From Streptomyces qaidamensis (lineage in GTDB: Bacteria > Actinomycetota > Actinomycetes > Streptomycetales > Streptomycetaceae): a DNA stretch of 64,000 bases. Under the pieces are notes generated by a model. That model did no database searches. It was not told the DNA's origin and saw only the letters and a list, made by a program, of their open reading frames with translations. Positions 42,432 through 52,800 of the stretch are shown here, piece after piece; within the stretch, counting starts at the first letter, position 1, and the number at the start of each line of letters is the position of its first letter. The position numbers and the translations under genes are program-made. Location of the stretch: contig NZ_CP015098.1 of the NCBI RefSeq assembly GCF_001611795.1, forward strand, positions 2,666,001-2,730,000, in the 5' to 3' direction.

Positions 42432-45400
42432 GTGATCGACCGCAAGTCCAAGGCACTGCTGACGGACCTGATCAAGCAGGTGAAGGCGGTCGAGATCGAC
42501 CTCGGCCAGCAGGTACGGGACGGCGAGACCGTCCTGAAGCCACTGCGCACGGAGTACGGCAAGCTGCAGAAGGCCGATCCCAAGGGGAGCCCGAAGTGGG
42601 AGGTCTGGCTGGAGGAGCGGCTGGCCGAGCTGCCGGAGGAGCGTGCCGAGCGGGTGCGGGCGGCGGAGGCGGTCGCGGGGAAGCTGCGGGCCGAGTACGA
42701 CTTGGCGTTCAAGCTCGGTCGTACGGGGGCGACTTGGAGCGCATGGCTGGACGAGCGGGTCACGCAGGTCGCGGTGGCGTGGGTGCTGGGCACGGTGTTC
42801 GTACGGTTCTGCGAGGACAACCGGCTGATCCCGGAGCCGTACCTCACGGGACCTGACGCCGAGCGTCGGGATCTGGCCGAGGCCCGGTACCGGCAGTACG
42901 TCGAGGATGAGCAGGACCCGACGTACCGAGGGTGGCTGGAGCGGGCGTTCGCGGAGCTGGGCTCCGGGCAGGCCGGCAAGTTGTTGTTCGACAAGCGGCG
43001 CAACCCGCTGTATCAGATCCCGATCTCGCACGACGGGGCGCGGGCGCTGGTGGAGTTCTGGCGGGAGCGTCGGGAAGACGGGGAGCTTGTTCACGACTTC
43101 ACCGACCCGCTGAACGAGGACGGGACGAAGGGGTGGGACACGCGGTTCCTGGGTGACCTGTACCAGGATCTGTCGGAGGCGGCCCGGAAGACGTATGCCC
43201 TGCTCCAGACCCCGGAGTTCGTGGAGGAGTTCATTCTCGACCGGACGATGAGTCCAGTGGTGCGGGAGCTGGGCGGGCGGTTCGGCGAGCTGAAGATGAT
43301 CGACCCTACGTGTGGGTCGGGACACTTCGTGCTGGGCGCGTTCCGGCGGATGGTCCGGCTGTGGGCTGAGCGGGAGCCTGGGCGGGATGTGCATGAGCGG
43401 GTGCGGGCTGCGTTGAACTCCGTGCACGGGGTGGACATCAACCCGTTCGCGGTGGCTATCGCGCGGTTCCGGTTGTTGGTGGCAGCGATGGCGGCGGCGA
43501 ATGTCCGGACGCTGGCAGATGCTGGACGGTACGACTGGCCGATCCAGCTTGCGGTGGGCGACTCGCTGATCAAGGCTCGGCAGCTTGAACTGACTCTGAT
43601 TGGCGAGGAATCGGGGGATCCGCTCGCGGAATTCTCGTACGCCACGGAGGATGTACACGATTACCCGAAAATTCTGGAGCACGGACGGTATGACGTAGTG
43701 GTGGGCAATCCCCCCTACATCACAGTTAAAGATAAAAAGCTGAACACACTATATCGGGATCTTTATGCATCTTGCTCCGGAACATATGCTCTTTCAGTTC
43801 CCTTCGCTGAGCGATTCTTCCAACTAGCGAAAGTTGGGGAGCCCGGCGGTCACGGGTACGGCATGGTTGGCCAGATCACTTCAAACTCATTCATGAAGCG
43901 AGAGTTCGGGGCGAGGCTAATTAAGGAGTACTTCGCACACAAAGTCGAACTAACCGAGGTAATCGACACTTCAGGAGCGTACATTCCGGGCCACGGAACA
44001 CCGACTGTCATTCTAATTGGGCGGCGGCGTTCCGGCAGCAACCGCGCGACACTCGTGCGAACGGTACGAAGCGTTCAAGGCGAGCCCGCACCCCCCGAAC
44101 CCGGGTCGCACGGCTTGGTATGGACAGCAATCATGAAGCAAATCGACGATCCAGGCTCTTCCAGCCAGTGGATCTCGGTAGACGACCTTGACCGCGAGCT
44201 CTTCTTCAACAGGCAGCCGTGGATGCTGGGTGATGGCGGTCTCGAAGTAGTCGAGAGCCTCAACCACGCTGCATTCAGCAATCTCGGCACGCTCACGGAC
44301 GCAATCGGTCGCACCACTCACACAGGATTGGATGACGCCTTCTACTTGGCCGAAACGGCTACTAAAAGGCTAAAGATCCAACCTTCCTGCGTTCCAGTAG
44401 TACTCGGAGACGGAGTGCGGGATTTCACGATTGACGCCCCAACAGCTACTTTCTTCCCGTACGATCAAAACGGCGATCCCCGCGATTTGACATCTGCAGA
44501 TTGGACGTTCCTCTGGCCCAATCGAGCTATCCTTCAACAGCGAGTCGACTTCGGCCAGACACCAGCAGCGCGTGGCCTACGCTGGTTCGATCACAGCATG
44601 TTTTTCCCTCACAGATACAGGGCTAACCTATCTATTACCTTCGCCTTCGTTGCAACACATAACCACTTCGTGCTGGATCGCGGCGGCAAGGTTTTCAAAC
44701 AGTCTGCACCTGTTATCAAGCTGCGGGAAGGTTCTAGCGAGGAAGAACATCTTAACCTGCTCGGACTGCTCAATAGCTCGACCATCTGCTTCTGGATGAA
44801 GCAAATGAATTACGGAGGTGGGGGTGATCCTGTAGGCGGCGAAGGCGCACGGGTGAGCTCCCAGCCCTGGTCTGAGCGCTATCAGTTCAATTCAGGCGTG
44901 ATGCGAGACCTGCCCCTCCCAATGGGCTACCCCACTGAACTTGCCACTATTCTCGATACGCTCGCCCAGCAACTCACTAGCATCAGCCCTCCAGCCATAA
45001 CCGGATCCACCCCCACGGCCCCCGCCCTCCGGGAAGCTCGCACCAAGTGGGAATCCGCCCGAGGTCACATGATTTCCCTCCAAGAGGAAATGGACTGGCA
45101 GGTCTACTCCCTCTACAACCTGCATTCCGAAGACCTCCGCGCCCCGGAGTCCGAGGTTCCCGAACTCGCCCTCGGTGAACGGGCCTTTGAGATCTCGCTC
45201 GCTCGGCGCGTTGAGAGGGGTGAGGCATCCGACGAGTGGTTCAAGCGTCATGGGTCCACTCCCATTACCGCGTTGCCCGACCACTGGCCGGACGCATACA
45301 AGGCCACCGTCCAGAAGCGCATCGACGTCATCGAGTCGTCCAGGGCCATCGGCATGGTCGAGCGCCCCGAGTACAAGCGCCGCTGGGCCACTGAGGGTTG

Positions 45401-46163
45401 GGACGCACTTCAGGAGAAGGCCCTGCGATCCTGGCTACTCGACCGCATCGAAGCCCGCGAACTCTGGCTCCAGGACGGCCAGCCGACCATCCTCACCCGT
45501 GCTCAACTCACCTCCGCCCTGTCCCTCGACGAGGACTTCGTCTCCGTAGCCGACCTGTACGCACCCCGCAAGGAGCTGGCGACCGTCGTCGCGGATCTCC
45601 TCGCCAATGAGCACGTCCCCTTCCTCGCCGCCCTGCGCTACAAGCCCACCGGCTTGAGGAAGCGCGCCGACTGGGAGCATGTCTGGAATCTTCAGCGTCA
45701 AGAAGACGCCGCTCCGGACGAGCCCTCCAAGCGGAAGATTCGGGACTCCATCCCCGTGCCGCCGAAGTACACGTCAGCCGACTTCCTCAAGCCGTCCTAC
45801 TGGCGCGCCCGTGGAAAGCTCGACGTTCCGAAGGAGCGGTTCATCTCCTACGCCACTGGCCCGATCTCCGGTACTCCGGACCTGTTCGGCTGGGCGGGCT
45901 GGGACCACCGTGAGCAGGCCCAGGCCCTCAGCACGTACTTCACGAACCACGACGAGCTGTCCGACGAGCAGATGACCCCGCTACTCGCCGGCCTTCTCGA
46001 ACTCCAGCCCTGGCTCAACCAGTGGCACGACGAGTTCGACGCTCTGTACGGCGGCTCCCCCGCAGCCTTCTTCGCGGGCTACCGGGCGACCAAACAGGGC
46101 GAACACGGTCTGACCGACGACGACTTGCGTGCTTGGCGTCCCGGGAAGCCGACCAAGGGCTGA
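42432..46163 (+). CDS. pglX: BREX type 2 adenine-specific DNA methyltransferase PglX
   Basis: A 1243-residue methyltransferase that marks host (or phage-progeny) DNA in BREX-2. The N-terminal helical part has FVRFCEDNRLIP. SAM motif I is IDPTCGSGHFVLGAF near residue 289 and the catalytic motif IV is VVGNPPYITVKDKK near 425, so it appears intact. GTG at 42432 follows AGGAGA. Codons 420-850 (about 43690-45000) have much lower GC than the rest and correspond to the target-recognition region. The stop codon abuts the opposite-strand stop of the next gene (TGATCA). Confidence 0.94.
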   Translation: MIDRKSKALLTDLIKQVKAVEIDLGQQVRDGETVLKPLRTEYGKLQKADPKGSPKWEVWLEERLAELPEERAERVRAAEAVAGKLRAEYDLAFKLGRTGATWSAWLDERVTQVAVAWVLGTVFVRFCEDNRLIPEPYLTGPDAERRDLAEARYRQYVEDEQDPTYRGWLERAFAELGSGQAGKLLFDKRRNPLYQIPISHDGARALVEFWRERREDGELVHDFTDPLNEDGTKGWDTRFLGDLYQDLSEAARKTYALLQTPEFVEEFILDRTMSPVVRELGGRFGELKMIDPTCGSGHFVLGAFRRMVRLWAEREPGRDVHERVRAALNSVHGVDINPFAVAIARFRLLVAAMAAANVRTLADAGRYDWPIQLAVGDSLIKARQLELTLIGEESGDPLAEFSYATEDVHDYPKILEHGRYDVVVGNPPYITVKDKKLNTLYRDLYASCSGTYALSVPFAERFFQLAKVGEPGGHGYGMVGQITSNSFMKREFGARLIKEYFAHKVELTEVIDTSGAYIPGHGTPTVILIGRRRSGSNRATLVRTVRSVQGEPAPPEPGSHGLVWTAIMKQIDDPGSSSQWISVDDLDRELFFNRQPWMLGDGGLEVVESLNHAAFSNLGTLTDAIGRTTHTGLDDAFYLAETATKRLKIQPSCVPVVLGDGVRDFTIDAPTATFFPYDQNGDPRDLTSADWTFLWPNRAILQQRVDFGQTPAARGLRWFDHSMFFPHRYRANLSITFAFVATHNHFVLDRGGKVFKQSAPVIKLREGSSEEEHLNLLGLLNSSTICFWMKQMNYGGGGDPVGGEGARVSSQPWSERYQFNSGVMRDLPLPMGYPTELATILDTLAQQLTSISPPAITGSTPTAPALREARTKWESARGHMISLQEEMDWQVYSLYNLHSEDLRAPESEVPELALGERAFEISLARRVERGEASDEWFKRHGSTPITALPDHWPDAYKATVQKRIDVIESSRAIGMVERPEYKRRWATEGWDALQEKALRSWLLDRIEARELWLQDGQPTILTRAQLTSALSLDEDFVSVADLYAPRKELATVVADLLANEHVPFLAALRYKPTGLRKRADWEHVWNLQRQEDAAPDEPSKRKIRDSIPVPPKYTSADFLKPSYWRARGKLDVPKERFISYATGPISGTPDLFGWAGWDHREQAQALSTYFTNHDELSDEQMTPLLAGLLELQPWLNQWHDEFDALYGGSPAAFFAGYRATKQGEHGLTDDDLRAWRPGKPTKG

Positions 46164-46826
46164 TCACCCCGGCGTGCTCTCCCCGCCTTCCCGCACGGAG
46201 GGCACGCCACCATCCAGGACGGTCAAGGGCTCGGCCGCGTGCACCCGTAGCGCCGGGCCCTTGTCCAGTCCGAGCTCAACGGCGAGTCCACCAGCCGCGT
46301 ACGGCTCAGTGCGGACCGTACGGACGGCATGCCACTCGCCCCACACTCGTACTCGCTGCCCAGGCCGCACCATGACAGCCGCGACCTTCCGCCCGACGGG
46401 CTCGGGCACAATGTCCGGTGCCTTCAGCTCGGCCCACACGGTCTTGCCGATCCCACACGCGCGCTCGTCCACTCCCCAGCGGTGAGCCAACGCCTGCACG
46501 AGCAACAGCCCGCGCCCGCCGGTCTCGTCGTCACCAGGCGCCTGCACTTCAGGCCTGCCTGAGCCCGCGTCGCTGACCTCAAGCCTCAGAAGCCCGTCCT
46601 CAAGGGATCGCGCGATCCGTACGCCCACCTGCCGATCGCTCGGCACGCGTACGCGCAGCGCATTGGTAACCAGTTCCGAGAGCACCAACTCCGCTGACTC
46701 CAGGACGTCTTGGTTAACGCCCCAGCCTCCGAGCACGGCGTGTAACGCCGCCCGAGATCTCGGCACACTCTGACGGCAACGGGACAGCCGGAACGTGACT
46801 TCGCTCGAGCCTGGGCTCTCTGCCAT
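46164..46826 (-). CDS. RsbW/anti-sigma-like ATP-binding protein
   Basis: A 220-residue protein with a GHKL (HATPase_c) domain in residues ~15-140. The N-box is ELVLSELVTNALRVR, the G1 box LEVSDAGSGRPE and the G2 box GGRGLLLVQALAHRWGV. The C-terminal ~80 residues are beta-rich without a known family. AGGGGG precedes the ATG at 46826. Such Streptomyces ATPases often pair with the divergent XRE/DUF397 genes, as here, in whiJ-like regulatory clusters. Partner sigma or anti-sigma factors are unknown. Confidence 0.85.
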   Translation of the reverse strand: MAESPGSSEVTFRLSRCRQSVPRSRAALHAVLGGWGVNQDVLESAELVLSELVTNALRVRVPSDRQVGVRIARSLEDGLLRLEVSDAGSGRPEVQAPGDDETGGRGLLLVQALAHRWGVDERACGIGKTVWAELKAPDIVPEPVGRKVAAVMVRPGQRVRVWGEWHAVRTVRTEPYAAGGLAVELGLDKGPALRVHAAEPLTVLDGGVPSVREGGESTPG

Positions 46827-46923
46827 GACGCCCCCTGAGGGTCGGTCGCTGTTGATCAAGTTTTCGCGCTGCAGCGCCAGTTACTGCGATTCACTCACAG
46901 CGTTCCGCAGCATATGAATCGGC

Positions 46924-46968
46924 GCAATATTGCACGAAGCCTGCAAGCCCTGTTTCACTCTTTCGAGT
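46924..46968. promoter_or_regulatory. Palindromes in the divergent promoter of the XRE gene
   Basis: GCAATATTGC (46924-46933, perfect) and ACTC-TTTC-GAGT (46957-46968) lie in the A/T-richer gap between the RsbW-like gene and the XRE gene. They are candidates for XRE autoregulation. Confidence 0.4.
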
Positions 46969-47011
46969 AAGCCCCGCACCCTGCAGGTCTGGCCTCTGGT
47001 AGGAGTCACAC

Positions 47012-47884
47012 ATGCCTACTGTCAAACCGTCCACCGTGCTCGGACGCCAACTCGGCGAGGAGCTCCGTAAGTTCCGTGAGGCGGCAGGTGTGTCCATGGC
47101 CGAAGCGGCCGAGGTGCTCGACTGCACCAAAGGAAAGATCAGCCGCATGGAGAACGGGCATGTACCTGTTCGCGCCCCGGATCTGAACGCGCTGATGCAT
47201 GCCTATCGGGTCGAGGACTCGGAGACGCGTAGCCGCCTTGGAGCTATGGCGCAGCGAGCCAACCGACGCCGCCGCGACGGCTGGTGGCATCAGTACGGCT
47301 CCGTTCTGGGCGACTCGTACCGCGATCAGATCGAGCTGGAGGCCATCTGCGACAGCGTCCGGACCTACGAGGTGCAGTTGATCCCAGGGCTACTTCAGAC
47401 GGCGGAGTATGGCCGTGCAGTGACGGTTGCTTCACGCGCCTGGAAGACACCTGAGGAGATCGATCAGTTCGTCCAGGTACGGCTCGCCCGGCAGCAACGG
47501 CTCACCGACGAGGACCCGATGTCGCTCTGGGCGGTACTGGCGGAAGGAGTCCTCCGCCAGCACGTAGGTGGCCCCACAGTGATGCAGGCCCAACTGGAAC
47601 ACCTCGCAACGATGGCAGAGCGCCCCAACATCACTGTCCAGGTACTGCCGTTCTCGCGCGGTGCGCACTCAGGTATGTTCGGCCCGTACCTGCTGCTGAG
47701 CTTTCCTCAGGTGACATCGCTCGACCTCGTATTGACGGAGACCCCGACCGGCAACATCTGGATGGAGCGCGAACCAGAGGTCGCGTACTACCGCACCCTC
47801 TTCGACGACGCCCGCACCACAGCTCTGCCACCGACGGAATCGCTCACGCTGATCCGCCGCATCGCCAAGGAGTTCCGAGCATGA
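47012..47884 (+). CDS. XRE-family regulator with DUF5753 domain (WhiJ-like)
   Basis: A 290-residue DNA-binding protein. The helix-turn-helix is at ~12-65 (LGEELRKFREAAGVSMAEAA then EVLDCTKGKISRMENGHVPV). The DUF5753 ligand or partner domain starts near 95 (YRDQIELEAICDSVRTYEVQ, then LIPGLLQTAEYGRAV) and runs to LIRRIAKEFRA. It is coupled by ATGA overlap to the downstream DUF397 gene. Such pairs act as a DNA-binding regulator controlled by its small partner. Its place inside the BREX locus suggests control of the flanking genes, which is inference. Confidence 0.92.
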   Translation: MPTVKPSTVLGRQLGEELRKFREAAGVSMAEAAEVLDCTKGKISRMENGHVPVRAPDLNALMHAYRVEDSETRSRLGAMAQRANRRRRDGWWHQYGSVLGDSYRDQIELEAICDSVRTYEVQLIPGLLQTAEYGRAVTVASRAWKTPEEIDQFVQVRLARQQRLTDEDPMSLWAVLAEGVLRQHVGGPTVMQAQLEHLATMAERPNITVQVLPFSRGAHSGMFGPYLLLSFPQVTSLDLVLTETPTGNIWMEREPEVAYYRTLFDDARTTALPPTESLTLIRRIAKEFRA

Positions 47885-48084
47885 GCCAGGACCATCACAT
47901 AGAGCCCGCACTCGCGGGAGCGGTATGGCGCGCCAGCAGCTACAGCGGCGGGCAAGGCAACTGCGTCGAGATCGCCGACAACATCCCCGCCCTCATCCCC
48001 GTCCGCGACAGCAAGCGCCCCACCGGCCCAGTGATCGCCTTCGCCCCCCACGCCTGGCACACCTTCATCTCCCACCTGAGCTGA
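47881..48084 (+). CDS. DUF397-family small protein
   Basis: A 67-residue protein: AVWRASSYSGGQGNCVEIAD, then VRDSKRPTGPVIAFAPHAWH and TFISHL, the full DUF397 pattern. It overlaps the XRE gene stop by 4 bases. DUF397 proteins are thought to modulate their paired XRE/DUF5753 regulators in Streptomyces development and antibiotic control. Confidence 0.93.
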   Translation: MSQDHHIEPALAGAVWRASSYSGGQGNCVEIADNIPALIPVRDSKRPTGPVIAFAPHAWHTFISHLS

Positions 48085-48174
48085 ACCCAGTCACCTCAAG
48101 GCCGACCCGCCCTTCACTGCCTTCCGTCGCCTTCGCTCATCACTGACAGTCATCAATTCGATACTCGGATTCTC

Positions 48175-48198
48175 CATACTATGGTTCACTTGAGTATG
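48175..48198. promoter_or_regulatory. Inverted repeat upstream of the AAA-DUF234 gene
   Basis: CATACT-N12-AGTATG (48175-48180 and 48193-48198) in an A/T-richer patch ~30 bases before the start. A nearby CACTTGAGTA echoes the ACTC/GAGT element in front of the XRE gene. It may be an operator for that regulator. Confidence 0.4.
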
Positions 48199-48228
48199 TG
48201 CAAAACGAGCAAGCTCGAAGGGTGACCC

Positions 48229-49674
48229 ATGCCAGGCTTCGTAGGCCGCACATCCGAGCTGGCCACCCTGGACCGCCACCTCGCCTGGGTACGCGATGGC
48301 CGAGGCGATCAGCGTGGTCGGGCCCTGCTCCTCCGCGGTCGGCGTCGTGTCGGGAAGTCACGGCTCGTGGATCTCTTCTGCGAGCGCGCCCAGGTGCCCT
48401 ACGTCGTTCACCAGGCCACCCGAGGCGAGGACGCCCAACGCGAACGGGCCCGCTTCCTCGCCGAGGTCCGGCACTCCTCACTGCCCGACACCGCTCTCCT
48501 CGCCGGCGTCACCACCGTCGCCGAATGGGACACCGCCCTGCGCCAGCTCGCCGCCGTACTCCCGGACGACTCCCCCAGCATCGTCGTACTCGACGAGCTG
48601 CCCTGGATGCTCGAAGGCGACCCGGTCCTGGAAGGCACTCTGCAGACCGTGTGGGACCGGGTGCTGAGCCGGAAGCCCGTGCTGCTCATCCTCATCGGAA
48701 GCGACCTGGCGATGATGGAGCAGCTCTCCGCCTACGGCCGCCCCTTCCATCAGCGAGGGGTCGAGATGGTCCTCGCTCCCCTCTCCCCCTCCGAGGTCAT
48801 GGCCATGACCGGGCTCCCGGCCGCCGACGCCTTCGACGCCCACCTGATCACCGGCGGCCTGCCCCTCATCTGCCAGGAGTGGCAGGAGGGCGAGAGCCGC
48901 ACCGACTTTCTCTCCCGCGCCCTCGACGACCCCACCTCCCCTCTCCTCGTGTCTGCCGAGCGGGCGCTCGCCGCCGAGTTCCCCACTGCTCTCCAGGCCA
49001 GGCACGTCCTCTCCGTGATCGGCAGCGGCGAGCGGACCTTCGGGACCATCGCCGCGAAAGCCGGGGCGGCCGATCGACCGCTCCCACCCGGCTCGCTCAC
49101 CCCCGCCCTGCGCACCCTCGCGGACAAGCGGCTCATCGCCGTCGACACCCCTCTCTCCACCCACCCCGGAGACCGCGACCGCCGCTACCGCGTCGCCGAC
49201 CCCTACCTCCGCTTCTGGCTCGCCTTTCTGGAACAGGGCATCCCGGAGATCGAGCGCGGGCGCAGCCGGATCGTGGTCGAGGCGGTCGAGCGCGGTTGGA
49301 CCTCGTGGCGCGGGCGGGCGATCGAACCCGTCGTACGGGAGTCCCTCGCCCGACTGCTGCCCGACGACACGTGGCCGCAGGTGAGAGAAGTGGGCGGCTG
49401 GTGGCCCCGTACCAACAACCCCGAGGTCGACCTCGTGGGGGCGGACCGGGCACCGGCACGCGAGATCGGGTTCGTCGGCTCGATCAAGTGGCACGAGCGC
49501 GGCTCCTTCGACCGTCGTGCCCTGGCAGCGCTGGCCCGTGACGCCCTGGCCGTGCCCGGTGCCGACGAGGACACTCCCCTGGTCGCGGTGTCCCGCTCCG
49601 GATTCTCGGTGGACGGGCTGGCGGCGACGTACGGGCCCGAGCAGTTGATGGAGGCCTGGAGGGCCACTGCGTGA
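48229..49674 (+). CDS. AAA ATPase with C-terminal DUF234-like domain
   Basis: A 481-residue ATPase of the archaeal-ATPase/DUF234 group. It begins FVGRTSELATLDRHLAW. Walker A is RGRRRVGKSRLVDLF near residue 40, Walker B SIVVLDELPWMLEG near 120, and a winged-helix part includes RRYRVADPYLRFWLAFLE near 330. The end (NNPEVDLVGADRAPAREIGF then VGSIKWHE) looks like the PD-(D/E)XK-type fold of DUF234, with a plausible D and E-x-K-like set. Function is unknown; the position before pglY suggests a BREX accessory or an independent defence ATPase. Confidence 0.85.
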   Translation: MPGFVGRTSELATLDRHLAWVRDGRGDQRGRALLLRGRRRVGKSRLVDLFCERAQVPYVVHQATRGEDAQRERARFLAEVRHSSLPDTALLAGVTTVAEWDTALRQLAAVLPDDSPSIVVLDELPWMLEGDPVLEGTLQTVWDRVLSRKPVLLILIGSDLAMMEQLSAYGRPFHQRGVEMVLAPLSPSEVMAMTGLPAADAFDAHLITGGLPLICQEWQEGESRTDFLSRALDDPTSPLLVSAERALAAEFPTALQARHVLSVIGSGERTFGTIAAKAGAADRPLPPGSLTPALRTLADKRLIAVDTPLSTHPGDRDRRYRVADPYLRFWLAFLEQGIPEIERGRSRIVVEAVERGWTSWRGRAIEPVVRESLARLLPDDTWPQVREVGGWWPRTNNPEVDLVGADRAPAREIGFVGSIKWHERGSFDRRALAALARDALAVPGADEDTPLVAVSRSGFSVDGLAATYGPEQLMEAWRATA

Positions 49675-49867
49675 GCTCCCTCCCTCATGTCAGACACGCC
49701 CGATACGATCGAAGGCCGTCCCCACTCGTGTGAACAGTGGCGGACGGTGCCTCCGGGGCAGCGTGCGGTGCTGGGCGTCGCTCGCCGTTCCGGTCGACGG
49801 GGGACGCGCCGCGCTGCCCGGTGGACGTAGACGTAGTACACGGCAAAACAGGAGACGCGAGACACAG

Positions 49868-52800
49868 ATGGCCCCGACCGCCGCCACAGCCCCCCTCCTC
49901 CGCGATGTCATCGACATCAAGACGTCCATCTCCACGTCCGACTTCGTCCTGAAGCTGGCCGAGGCCGTCACCAAGGAGGGCGCCGAGCGGGCGCTGCGGG
50001 ACTACGTCGTCACCGAGCGTCTCCTCGAGAACTTCGACGAGGCGCTGAGTCTGATCAAGACCGCGCTGGACGGGCAGACGTCGAAGGCCGCGTATCTCCA
50101 CGGCTCGTTCGGTTCCGGTAAGTCGCACTTCATGGCCGTGCTGCACGCCCTGCTCCGGGGTGACGAGGCCGCACGCGCCCGGACTGACTTCGATCCGGTC
50201 CTGGCCAAGCACGAATGGCTGAGCACTGACGGGAAGAAGTTCCTGCTCGTGCCGTACCACATGCTCGGGGCCAAGTCCCTGGAGCAGCGGGTGCTCGGCG
50301 GGTACGTCAGTCACGTCAAAGCATTGCATTCCGACGCGCCCACTCCGCAGGTCTACCGCACCGACTCCCTCTTCGCGGACATCCGCGCGCTGCGGGACCG
50401 TATGGGCGACGACCAGTTCATCGAAGGGCTCGCCGGAGCCGCCGCGGCCGACGGAGACACCGCCGACGCCGACGACGAGTGGGGCGACTCCTTCGCCTGG
50501 ACACCGGCGCTCCTCGACACCGCCCTCGCCGCCGAGGAACTGGACGGCGCCGAGGTCAACCTCAACCTGGTCAACCCGACCACCCCGGCCGAGCTGCGCG
50601 CCAAGCTGGTGCACGACGCGAGCACCAGCTGGTTCCCCGGCTTCGCGAAGAACGCCGCCGAGGACGAGCACGGCTTCATCTCGCTCGACGCCGGTCTCGC
50701 CGTCATCGCCGAGCATGCGAAGTCCCTGAGGTACGACGGGCTGATCCTGTTCATGGACGAGCTGATCCTCTGGCTCGCCAACCGCATCCACGACCAGAAG
50801 TTCGTCTCCCGCGAAGCGGACAAGATCACCAACTTCGTGGAGGGCGCCGACTCGCGCCGCGCCATCCCGATCGTGTCGTTCATCGCACGGCAGCGCGATC
50901 TGCGGGAGCTGGTCGGCCAGGAGGTGTCCGGGGCGGCCGAGACCGCCATCCAGGACAGCCTCAACCTGGCCTCCGGGCGCTTCGACAAGATCACGCTGGA
51001 GGACCGGAACCTCCCGCAGATCGCCCACGCCCGTCTCCTGAAGCCCAAGGACGCCGAGGCCGCCGCCAAGCTCGACGCGGCGTTCGCGAAGATCAAGCGG
51101 GTCGGGCCGCAGGTGTGGGACGTGCTGCTGGGCTCCGACGAGGGGACGACCGGGGCCGACGAGGCGTCGTTCCGGCTGACGTACCCCTTCTCGCCCTCGT
51201 TCATGGACACCCTGGTCCACATCTCCTCGGCGCTGCAGCGCTCGCGCACCGGTCTGAAACTGATGGGCCAGCTGCTGGCCGACCATCGCGACGACGCGAC
51301 GCTGGAGCAGCTCATCCCGCTGGGCGACCTCTACCCGGTCATCGCGGACGGGGGTGACCGGCCGTTCGTCGACAGTCTGAAGGTGGAGTTCCAGGCCGCG
51401 GACAAGCTGTACCGCACCAAGCTGCGGCCCTACCTCCTGGCGATGTACGACGTCACCGAGGAGGACATCGAGCGCTACCGCCACCGCCGCGAGACCATTA
51501 CCGACCAGGGGCACTTGCAGCGGTGCAAGGCGTTCGTGGGCGACGACCGGCTGATGTGCACGCTCCTGCTCTCCGCGCTGGCGCCCAGTGTTCCCGCGCT
51601 GCGGGACCTGACCATCCGGCGGCTCGCGTCCCTCAATCACGGCTCGGTCATCTCCCCCATCCCGGGGGCTGAGGTCGGCGCCATTCAGTCGAAGGTCGAC
51701 GAGTGGGCGTCGCGCTTCGCGGAGATCAAACCCACCGGCACCAAGGCCAACCCCGGCGTACGGCTCGAGTTGGCCGGTGTGGACGTGGATTCGGTCATCG
51801 CGAACGCCAACGTCAACAACAACCGCTCCAACCGCCGCGCACTCGCCAAGCGGCTGCTCGCCGAGGAGCTGGGCATCGACCTCCAGGAGCGGCTCACCGC
51901 GGACGAGCTGAAGTTCGTCTGGCGCGGCTCGAACCGCACGGTGGAGGTCATCTTCGGCAACATCGCCGACCACGACGACCTGCAGGACCACGAGTTCGCC
52001 CCCAGCCAGGACGGGCTGTGGCGGATGATCATCGATCTGCCGTACGACGAGGGCGAGTACGGGCCGCGCGAGGACGCCAACCGCATGGCCGAGCTCCGTC
52101 GGCTCCCCGGCAACCGGCCACGGACGGTGGGGTGGATTCCCACGCACCTGTCCACTGGCCGTTTCCAGGACTTCCAGCGGCTGGTCGTCATCCACTACGC
52201 CCTCGCCGACCAGCGGCGCTTCGACACCAGCTACGCGCAACACCTGAACGCCGACAACCGGGCCCGTGCCAAGGCACTGCTGGAAGACCAGCGCGAGACG
52301 CTCACCAAGACGGTGAAGGCGGCCTTCAAGCAGGCCTACGGGCTTGCGGCCAAAAAGCCCGGCGACGTCAACCCGGACTTCAACGAGCACCTGGAACCGC
52401 TGCCCGACGTGCCGGATCTGCGTGTCTCCATCGGGCAGTCCCTGTATGACGCGGTCCGGCACGTGGCGGGCAAGCTGCTGGCCCACCAGTTCCCCGCGCA
52501 CCCGGACTTCGACCCCGACGGCACGGGTACCGTCGTCAAACTCGCCGACGCACGGACCGTGTTCGGGCACATCCGCGACGCCTCGGAAGCCGGTGACCGG
52601 CAGGCCGAGATCCCGGGCAAGGAACGCGACCTCATGCGGCGCGTCGCCACTCCGCTCGGGCTCGGCCGGCAGAAGGAGGCGTACTTCCGGCTCTCCACTC
52701 GCTGGCCGGAGCACTTCGCCCTCCAGGCGCGCGGCGAGGCCGGTCCCGGTGACCTGAGTGTCAGCCGGCTCACCGAGTGGATCGACCGTCCCGCGCCGAT

